Source: Flavobacterium fryxellicola (GTDB lineage Bacteria > Bacteroidota > Bacteroidia > Flavobacteriales > Flavobacteriaceae). Taken from it: a stretch of 64,000 bases of DNA. Both the position numbers and the translations under genes were made by a program. A model generated the notes under the pieces. The model ran no database searches and was not told where the DNA came from. It saw only the letters and a program-made list of their open reading frames with translations. The number at the start of each line of letters is the position of its first letter. The first letter of the stretch is position 1. Positions 27,901 through 34,018 of the stretch are shown here, piece by piece. The stretch covers positions 62,001 to 126,000 of the forward strand of contig NZ_FRDK01000006.1 of NCBI RefSeq assembly GCF_900143245.1. Direction: 5' to 3'.

Positions 27901-28232
27901 GTAAAAAAACCATGGATAACTCCTTCAGAATCTTCATAGATGGATGCATTGTAGACCACATCCGTTAATTCTCCATTTTGATGCTTTACCGTTAACGAAT
28001 AGTCGTCAATAAACCCTTTCTCAAAAACGTGCTGCCATCTTTTCTTTACTTCTTGGTGATGCGTAAAATAATCAGAAAAGTCACTTCCTATCAGTACATC
28101 TCTTGCAATTCCTATATTTTTTATTGACGCTTCATTAATATCAGTTATTTTTCCTTCGGCACTAATAGTAACAAAGGCACCTACACTGGTTTCAATTGAA
28201 TCGGGGGAATTGAGCATACTGATACTTTTCAT
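24975..28232 (-). CDS. multi-PAS hybrid histidine kinase with long coiled-coil repeat and HPt
   Basis: A 1085-residue cytosolic sensor. PAS1 (about 15-118), PAS2 (about 125-235), seven full and one partial 21-residue coiled-coil repeats (254-407), PAS3 (about 425-540), a helical linker, HisKA with His588 in NMSHEIRTPMN, HATPase with GTGLGLAIV, receiver (about 835-955, LMDLQMPEMNG) and C-terminal HPt (about 985-1085, histidine in AAAHKMIPSF). The three PAS domains are alike (DMNEALV, HKDGKLTDVLFNGSVY), so they arose by internal duplication. The ATG follows directly after the TAA of the AraC-type regulator, placing both in one operon. Confidence 0.92.
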   Translation of the reverse strand: MKSISMLNSPDSIETSVGAFVTISAEGKITDINEASIKNIGIARDVLIGSDFSDYFTHHQEVKKRWQHVFEKGFIDDYSLTVKHQNGELTDVVYNASIYEDSEGVIHGFFTEATNSTAQKLAAQYSKSLIEASLDPLITINREGKITDMNEALVHITGVSRNELTGSNFFDYFTDKHKAQKVYQQVFQNNAIEDYPLTLRHKDGKLTDVLFNGSVYKDNLGKVQGVVIVARNTGGQKWALDLQNANKELAYQNDEKEKRAAELVIANQELAFQNEEKEKRANELIIANKELLFQNQEKEKRASELVIANKELAFQNDEKEKRAAELVIANKELAFQNNEKEKRADELIIANEELIFQNLEKEKRAAELVIANKELAFQNDEKEKRANELIIANKELIFQNQEKEKREIVNKELKELNYTTKLDSQYTLSLIEASRDPLVTINTKGKITDMNEALVNSTGKTREELTGSDFFDYFTEQQKAREVYQEVFEKGCVADSPLTLRHKDGKLTDVLFNGSVYKNEVGNVQGVVIVARDITDQKRIATELIEARVFAELATEIAEEAKRRAERATITAENAVKAKQQFLSNMSHEIRTPMNAIIGFTKVVLKTDLTLKQKEYLDAIKMSGDALIVLINDILDLAKVDSGKMTFEKTPFKLNSSVAAMLHLFEPKIQEKNLKLIKEYDPQIPQVLIGDPVRLHQIILNLVSNAVKFTSKGKITVSVNLIHEDVETVIIEFAVTDTGIGIPEDRMGKIFENFQQASSRTSRLYGGTGLGLAIVKQLIEPQGGTIRVQSTVGTGSTFSFTLSFQKTTSDAEMGNEFIELDTEIKNIKILVVEDIPLNQLLMKTLLDDFGFERDIAENGKIAIEKLKEKEYDVILMDLQMPEMNGFETTEYIRHTLKSQIPIIALTADVTTVDLAKCKAVGMNDYLAKPVDDRLLYSKIIGLLKKTSLNAIHIESVNEEEITLKKEKYINLAYLKQRAKSNPVLMEEMINLYLTQTPAIIKTIKESLANKNWHLVSAAAHKMIPSFAIVGISPVFENIAKQIQETATVLDKTEEIEALVQQLEEVCAQACSELEEELNKIKNTIK
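27012..27473 (-). repeat. 63-bp tandem repeat array (about 7.3 copies) in the multi-PAS kinase
   Basis: In-frame array encoding 21-residue blocks that alternate two variants, RAAELVIANKELAFQN and RANELIIANKELIFQN, giving a 126-bp higher-order period over part of its length. Each block is exactly three heptads, so copy changes alter coiled-coil length without changing the heptad register. Confidence 0.88.
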
Positions 28233-28808
28233 TTAGTCATTTACATTTCCAATTTCCTCAATTGGATTCCGTCTTTTATCTTTTAACTGTTTAAAATGAG
28301 AAGGGGACAGGCCGGTTACTTTTTTAAACTGACTTGATAAATGAGCTACACTACTGTAATTCATTTTCCATGCAATTTCAGTGATATTTAATTCACCATA
28401 GATAATCAACTCTTTTATACGTTCCGTTTTATGGGAAATTATAAATTGTTCTATTGTCGTTCCTTGAACCTCTGAAAACAAGTTGGATAGGTAAGTATAG
28501 TCGTGACTCAATTTTTGACTTAAATAGTCCGAAAAATTGACTTTTATGGGTTCAGTAGAGTGATGAACCATCTCGATAATTACATTCTTTATTTTCTCTA
28601 TCAACATGGATTTTTTATCATCCATCAATTCAAGCCCTGAATCTAAAAGTGCTGCTTTCAATAGTTGTCTTTGATCCATAGAAATATTTTCCATTATTTC
28701 TACTTCTCCTAAATCGACAACCATGAAGTGAAGTTTAAGCTTTTTCAATTCTTCTTTTACCGCCATTTTGCAGCGGTTGCTTACCATGTATTTTATGTAT
28801 AGTTTCAA
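28233..28808 (-). CDS. AraC-family transcriptional regulator
   Basis: 191 residues. A small N-terminal domain (about 1-85) is followed by a C-terminal AraC/XylS double helix-turn-helix (about 95-180), with FIISHKTERIKELIIYGELN, ITEIAWKMNYSSVAHLSSQF and KKVTGLSPSHFKQLK. The short N-terminal domain resembles that of regulators linked to hybrid kinases in Bacteroidota and has no sugar-binding cupin. First gene of the operon AraC - multi-PAS kinase - response regulator; its stop codon abuts the kinase ATG. A TACATTTG promoter box lies about 25 bases upstream. Targets unknown. Confidence 0.9.
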   Translation of the reverse strand: MKLYIKYMVSNRCKMAVKEELKKLKLHFMVVDLGEVEIMENISMDQRQLLKAALLDSGLELMDDKKSMLIEKIKNVIIEMVHHSTEPIKVNFSDYLSQKLSHDYTYLSNLFSEVQGTTIEQFIISHKTERIKELIIYGELNITEIAWKMNYSSVAHLSSQFKKVTGLSPSHFKQLKDKRRNPIEEIGNVND

Positions 28809-29635
28809 ATATTTTCAATTTACAGTTTGCACAAATGTAACTTTTCGGAATAAAGATACATTATAAAATTTTACAAATAGGTTATAACATAATTCGCAAT
28901 CAAGAATAACTCCTTTAATTCGCACAAATAACCAAAGGAAGACCCGCTTTGATATAAAATTAGTCAGATAAACGGTTGGTCTTTACTGCCTTTTTTATAA
29001 GGCAACTAATGTATCAGTCATTTCAATTTAGTGAACACAATTACTTGCTTTTTGCAATATAGTCTTGGGTTCAATACTTGAAGCTGTTTTTTACTGGCGT
29101 TAAAATTAGTTCGACTTTAGCTACTGATTTAATTCTTAAGGACATCGTTTTGTTATTACTTAATTTAGAGGTGTTTTATTTAATTTCTAAATTTAGAGTC
29201 TCAAAATTTATTTTTGTTATATAATTATATAAAATACTTGTTAAATTATCACTTTGTTTTTGTGAGGCCAATTGTATTCTAAAAATGAGAATCACTAGTT
29301 AACCTTTAATTAAATTTATTTTTAGTAAACAGTTTTTGACCATTACAATTAGATGCGAATAGTGACTAATTTTCCAAAGGCATAATCTAAAGAAACGGCA
29401 AGTATGAAATTAGCATTGCACTTCTTTGGATTGAAAGTTTAAAAATTTGGTGATGGACTAAAATGAATTAATCGAAGGTCAGAAAATAAATAAATATTGC
29501 TGCAGATTATAGACTGTAGCTATACGTACAATCAAAATCCGAGGTAAATAGCCACAGTTTTCCAAACAATAGCATTTACAAATACCTACTTTTAAACGGT
29601 AAAATTGGATACAAAAGAGAAAATTGCTTTTCCTA
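28809..29635. other. long intergenic region upstream of the signalling operon
   Basis: About 830 AT-rich bases. Near the operon it contains a TACATTTG box (28832-28839) and, at about 28863-28900, a variant of the bipartite element (TGCGAA ... TAAC - 15 bases - TATAAT). A minus-strand 24-codon frame near 29098-29140 is not convincing. No RNA gene or mobile element was recognised. Confidence 0.5.
28832..28839 (-). promoter_or_regulatory. Bacteroidota -7 promoter box
   Basis: Minus-strand TACATTTG matches the TAnnTTTG consensus of Bacteroidota housekeeping promoters and lies about 25-30 bases before the AraC-type gene start. Confidence 0.55.
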
Positions 29636-30112
29636 TTAATTCATAGGAAAAGCATTTACCCAATCCAGCGACTTTATGGAGGATACTTTATTTTCTGCGT
29701 CCATGGTAACCCGAAGCTCCTTGTTAGCAACTTTTTTTGAATACGACGCTTTATAGCGAAAAACGACAGATTGATCAAAGTTATTTTTAAAAGCTTCAAT
29801 TAATTCGAGATCAATAAAAGTACCGTAATATTGACGAAAGCGAGTACATGTTTTTGTTAATCTTGCCTCGGTCGTGTTTTTAATGACCGATGGAGTAGCT
29901 TCACTAAGTGTAAATGGTTTGAATTTAGATGTGTTGCAAGTCATTAATACTCTTTTTCCTAATTCGTATGCTTTACTTTTTTGGCTTCCACTAACTTCTG
30001 ACAAACTCAACTTTACGGTTTTTACTACTTCAGGCTCAGGTATGGCAACCACTTTTTTTGATTTACATCCAATGAGTAAAAGGATACTTAAGACTAGAAT
30101 TAATTTTTTCAT
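29636..30112 (-). CDS. lipoprotein of unknown function
   Basis: 158 residues with a lipoprotein signal (MKKLILVLSILLLIGCKSKK; lipobox LIGC, acyl-Cys16). The mature domain looks alpha+beta, with a helix after the anchor, a pair of cysteines (MTCNTS and KTCTRF) and a C-terminal sheet (VVFRYKASYSKKVANKELRVTMD) like small DUF3887/NTF2-type domains, a resemblance only. The gene begins three bases after the M23 peptidase stop, so the two are one operon. Envelope localisation is clear; role unknown. Confidence 0.72.
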   Translation of the reverse strand: MKKLILVLSILLLIGCKSKKVVAIPEPEVVKTVKLSLSEVSGSQKSKAYELGKRVLMTCNTSKFKPFTLSEATPSVIKNTTEARLTKTCTRFRQYYGTFIDLELIEAFKNNFDQSVVFRYKASYSKKVANKELRVTMDAENKVSSIKSLDWVNAFPMN

Positions 30113-30115
30113 GAT

Positions 30116-30793
30116 TTATTTAATTTTTAATAAGATATTGGGATCAGGACAGTTTTCTAAATAGTGAGTCAGATTCTTTTTACTGCAAACACCAGGATAA
30201 TCTCCAAAACTACTTGTGATTTCTTTTATAATTTGAAAATGCAAATGGGGTGCATAATCACCATTTACGGATGCATCGCCCAAAGTGGCTAATTGCTGCC
30301 CTTTTTCATAAAAATCTCCAATTGCAATGTCACTAATACTTTCTAATGATAAATGACCATACAAAGTATAAAATTTTTGTTCTTCTATTTTATGTTCTAA
30401 AATTATGGTTGGACCATAATCACCTACGCCCGTATTGTAATTAAAGCTATGAACAAAACCATCAACGGCTGCTAGAACGGGAGTTCCTGCTTTAATCCAT
30501 AAATCTAAACCAATGTGGATGTTGCGTTCTTCTGTGTTTGTGTCATTAAAAATTTCACTTCTTTTATACAGGCTTCTAATTTCATTGTACCCTCCATAAG
30601 CTACTTTTGCATTATTTTTAGCTAAGTAATTTTCGATATAATCTTCAAAATCTAGTGCATTATCAATTTTAAGTGATTTAAAAGCTTCATTTGCAATTGA
30701 TAAATCCAAGGGAATATACTGTTTATAGTCAATTTTTGCATCTATTACTTTAACGTTTTCAATGGCTTGTAAGAGGGTTTCTAATTGTTTCAT
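30116..30793 (-). CDS. M23 family (LytM-type) peptidase
   Basis: A 225-residue zinc metallopeptidase domain protein of the peptidoglycan-hydrolase M23 family. The zinc/catalytic residues are present: His93 and Asp97 in NIHIGLDLW, His147 in YGHLS, and His183/His185 in APHLHFQI. The N-terminal 85 residues are helical. No signal peptide or membrane segment is seen, unusual for a cell-wall hydrolase, so it may act in the cytoplasm or the true start may be elsewhere. It is followed by the small lipoprotein gene. Confidence 0.88.
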   Translation of the reverse strand: MKQLETLLQAIENVKVIDAKIDYKQYIPLDLSIANEAFKSLKIDNALDFEDYIENYLAKNNAKVAYGGYNEIRSLYKRSEIFNDTNTEERNIHIGLDLWIKAGTPVLAAVDGFVHSFNYNTGVGDYGPTIILEHKIEEQKFYTLYGHLSLESISDIAIGDFYEKGQQLATLGDASVNGDYAPHLHFQIIKEITSSFGDYPGVCSKKNLTHYLENCPDPNILLKIK

Positions 30794-30965
30794 TTAGTGT
30801 AAATTTTATAAAACACTAAATTTAATTAAAAAATGCCAACATAAAAATTTTTCGCTGGCATTATAACTTTTAATTTACATTAGCACATTTACATTTCCCC
30901 AATAAAAGATGAGTGTGAGCAAAGTATATTCATTCTTTGTATTGCAGTTTGACCTTAGAGCACTT

Positions 30966-31268
30966 TTATTTTACAGCTAATAATTCAAAAAATTCAATAA
31001 CAGGACCTTTAGACAGTAATGCTACGGCATTTGCCATCAGAGCTTCCGCAATTCTTCCGGCAAGATGCGCTTTTCGAACTTCCTCGGTTTCAAAAGTATC
31101 AAAAATTCCAAATGTGGAGGCGCCTATTTGCCATCCGTACCAGTTTACGGTATCCGGTTCATCTAATACTAACGGTAATGCGCTTTTTAAAAATGCGGCA
31201 ACTTCTTCTTCTTTTCCAGACTTAGCTTCTAATCGAGCTAATAAGGCATATTTTTCGATAATCGTAAT
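30966..31268 (-). CDS. quinol-monooxygenase/ABM-like protein without an ATG start
   Basis: An uninterrupted 100-codon minus-strand frame encodes a small ferredoxin-like-fold (ABM, YgiN-type) protein: KYALLARLEAKSGKEEEVA, WYGWQIGASTFGIFDTF, ETEEVRKAHLAGRIAEAL. These are hallmarks of the putative quinol monooxygenase family at the expected length (about 98-100). No in-frame ATG, GTG or TTG exists before the domain. A TAA directly precedes ATT-ACG-ATT, so translation would have to begin at ATT (31268). Either a rare ATT start or a gene that has recently lost its start codon. Confidence 0.75.
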   Translation of the reverse strand: MTIIEKYALLARLEAKSGKEEEVAAFLKSALPLVLDEPDTVNWYGWQIGASTFGIFDTFETEEVRKAHLAGRIAEALMANAVALLSKGPVIEFFELLAVK

Positions 31269-31370
31269 TTATAGAAGTTAAAAGCAATGATTTTAGTTTT
31301 TAGATTTATATAGTTTAACTTTTGTATACCGCTGTAATTTAGTAAAACGTTTTTTTTAATTGATATTGAA

Positions 31371-31402
31371 AAAAAAATCCTAACCGTTACCGATTAGGAT
31401 TT
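31371..31402 (-). terminator. intrinsic terminator of the E1 gene
   Basis: Minus-strand stem AAATCCTAA / TTAGGATTT (9 bp, 10-base loop) followed by a run of T. It starts 22 bases after the stop of the dehydrogenase gene. Confidence 0.88.
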
Positions 31403-31423
31403 GTATGCACAAGGCTTTAATTT

Positions 31424-33832
31424 TTAATACAAACTTGGATACTTAGAAGGATTTACTTCATTCATCATTTCGTAAACTTTCTCAAAAATATCTTCGGTAG
31501 ATGGTTTAGAGAAATAATCTCCATCCGTGCCATAAGCTGGTCGGTGCGCTTTAGCAGTAAGCGTTTGAGGTTTACTGTCTAAATAGGTATACCCATCTTG
31601 TTGCTCTATAATTTGTTGCAAAATATAAGCCGAAGCTCCACCAGGAACATCTTCATCAATCACTAGAAGACGATTTGTTTTGGCAATACTTTTCACTACG
31701 TCTTGTTTTGTATCAAATGGAAGTAAAGACTGTAAATCAATAATTTCGCAATCAATACCTACTTCAAGCAATTCTTTTGCCGCTTGTTGTATTAATCGCA
31801 AAGTAGATCCGTATGAAACCAGTGTGATATCTGATCCTTCTTTCAAAGTTTCCACCACACCAATTGGAGTTTTGAATTCGCCATAATTTAAAGGCATTTT
31901 TTCTTTCAATCGATAGCCATTCAAGCATTCAATAACCAGCGCGGGTTCGTCGCATTCTAACAAACTGTTATAAAAACCAGCTGCTTGTGTCATGTTTCTG
32001 GGAACCAAAACGTGGATTCCTCTGATAGCATTTATAATCATACCCATAGGAGATCCTGAATGCCAAATACCCTCTAACCGATGACCGCGAGTACGGATAA
32101 TCAGCGGTGCTTTTTGTTTCCCGACCGTTCTGTATCGTAGGGTGGCCAAATCATCACTCATGATTTGGATTGCATATAATAAATAATCTAAATATTGAAT
32201 TTCGGCAATAGGACGTAACCCCCTAAGTGCCATTCCTATTCCTTGACCCAAGATGGTAGCTTCACGAATTCCAACATCAGCAACTCGCAATTCACCGTAT
32301 TTTTCCTGCATTCCTTCCAGCCCTTGATTCACATCACCAATAGTTCCTGCATCTTCACCAAAGATTAAAGCCTCAGGATATTTAGTAAATATGGCATCAA
32401 AATTATCGCGTAAAATCATGCGTCCATCGGTATCTTCCTTAGCATCTTCAGCATAAACTGGTAGGACTTTTTCGACAGAAAACACATTTAAATCTGTTTC
32501 TGAGAATAAGTTACTGCTAAAATTCTTCTGCGTTTTTGCGGTATAAGCTACAATCCATTCAGAAAGTACTTCTTTCCCATTTTCATTAAGTACTAAACGC
32601 AGTACTTTTCGTGCTGTAACTAGAATTTCCTTTTTTATAGGGGATTTAATGCTACTTAAATCAGTAGAGAATTTTAAGATGGCCTCTTTGTTTTTGCTGG
32701 TTTCCGCAATTGTCTGTAATAGTGAAACCAACTCCTTTTGCTCTTCAGCAATGGGTTCTATAAATGCATTCCAAGCGGCTTTTTTACCTTCTAAAACCTC
32801 TTTTTTTGCTTGCGCATCAATCGCCTCAATTTCTTCTGGAGAAGCTATATTTATAGCAATCATCCATAATTTCATTTGACGAACGCAATCAAAGTCTCTT
32901 TCCCAAGCCAAGCGATCCGCATCTTTATAACGTTCATGCGAACCAGAACTAGAATGTCCTTGTGGTTGCGTCAATTCATTAACATGGATTAAAACAGGAA
33001 CGTGATTCTTTCGAGCCATAGCGGCAGCTTTCTCATAAGTTGCAATTAAGTCAGCATAATCCCAACCTTTGACTCTCAGAATTTCATATCCATTAGTGTC
33101 GTGTTCCTTTTGGTATCCTTTTAAAATTTCGGATATGTTTTCTTTTGTCGTTTGGTGTTTTGCATGCACAGAAATTCCGTATTCATCATCCCAAACACTC
33201 ATCACCATGGGTACTTGTAAAACCCCAGCGGCATTTATAGTTTCAAAGAACAATCCTTCGGACGTACTTGCATTTCCAATGGTTCCCCATGCTATCTCAT
33301 TTCCTTCGTTAGAAAAATTTGCAGCATTTGGAATTCCAGTAACCTGTCTGTATATTTTTGATGCTTGCGCCAGTCCTAATAATCTCGGCATTTGCCCAGC
33401 TGTAGGAGAAATATCAGCACTTGAATTTTTTTGTTTTGTTAAGTCTTTCCAAGAACCATCTTCATTTAAACTATGGGTAGCAAAGTGTCCTCCCATTTGT
33501 CTTCCTGCTGACATGGGCTCTTGTTCAATATCAGTATGACCATACAAACCTGCAAAAAATTGTTGTATTGTCAATTCGCCAATAGCCATCATAAAAGTTT
33601 GATCGCGATAATAGCCAGAGCGGAAATCTCCATTTTGAAATGCTTTAGCCATGGCCAGTTGTGGCACTTCTTTTCCATCTCCAAAGATACCAAATTTGGC
33701 TTTTCCTGTCAATACTTCCTTGCGTCCTAATAGGCTACATTCTCTGCTTATTATGGCTGTGGTGTAGTCCTTTAAAACTTCGATTTTGAAATCTTCAAAT
33801 GTCAATGTAGTATTGGTTTTTTCTTTTATCAT
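31424..33832 (-). CDS. fused alpha/beta thiamine-diphosphate 2-oxoacid dehydrogenase E1 component
   Basis: An 802-residue E1 enzyme with both halves in one chain, catalysing ThDP-dependent decarboxylation of a 2-oxoacid (branched-chain or pyruvate type) and transfer to lipoyl-E2. The alpha half (about 1-400) shows ISPTAGQMPRLLGLAQ and GNASTSEGLFFETINAAG with VWDDEYGISV. The beta half (about 455-802) shows LIFGEDAGTIGDVNQGLEG, VGIREATILGQGIGMALRG and RGHRLEGIWHSGSPMG. Such fusions are usual in Flavobacteriia. Single-gene unit with its own terminator. Substrate not decidable from sequence. Confidence 0.92.
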   Translation of the reverse strand: MIKEKTNTTLTFEDFKIEVLKDYTTAIISRECSLLGRKEVLTGKAKFGIFGDGKEVPQLAMAKAFQNGDFRSGYYRDQTFMMAIGELTIQQFFAGLYGHTDIEQEPMSAGRQMGGHFATHSLNEDGSWKDLTKQKNSSADISPTAGQMPRLLGLAQASKIYRQVTGIPNAANFSNEGNEIAWGTIGNASTSEGLFFETINAAGVLQVPMVMSVWDDEYGISVHAKHQTTKENISEILKGYQKEHDTNGYEILRVKGWDYADLIATYEKAAAMARKNHVPVLIHVNELTQPQGHSSSGSHERYKDADRLAWERDFDCVRQMKLWMIAINIASPEEIEAIDAQAKKEVLEGKKAAWNAFIEPIAEEQKELVSLLQTIAETSKNKEAILKFSTDLSSIKSPIKKEILVTARKVLRLVLNENGKEVLSEWIVAYTAKTQKNFSSNLFSETDLNVFSVEKVLPVYAEDAKEDTDGRMILRDNFDAIFTKYPEALIFGEDAGTIGDVNQGLEGMQEKYGELRVADVGIREATILGQGIGMALRGLRPIAEIQYLDYLLYAIQIMSDDLATLRYRTVGKQKAPLIIRTRGHRLEGIWHSGSPMGMIINAIRGIHVLVPRNMTQAAGFYNSLLECDEPALVIECLNGYRLKEKMPLNYGEFKTPIGVVETLKEGSDITLVSYGSTLRLIQQAAKELLEVGIDCEIIDLQSLLPFDTKQDVVKSIAKTNRLLVIDEDVPGGASAYILQQIIEQQDGYTYLDSKPQTLTAKAHRPAYGTDGDYFSKPSTEDIFEKVYEMMNEVNPSKYPSLY

Positions 33833-34018
33833 AATTGAAAAGTATAACTTTATGAAGCAAATTTACTTAAAAACAACCTATTTTCATAGCACATTGAAAA
33901 AAATAGAATTTAATTATTGCAATTAATTCTAATAAAAAGAACTTTATTTTTTTATTATGTGTAATTTAAACCGTCTTTTATTAATAATAACTTAATAAAT
34001 AATCACAATTATATTGGA

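Noticed and set aside
28981..29020. GCCTT ... AAGGC hairpin as a terminator
   Set aside because: Five-pair stem, no T-run on either strand, and no gene end nearby.
29098..29172. 24-codon minus-strand frame MSLRIKSVAKVELILTPVKN...
   Set aside because: Too short, no neighbour to pair with, and surrounding frames are full of stops; no family recognised.
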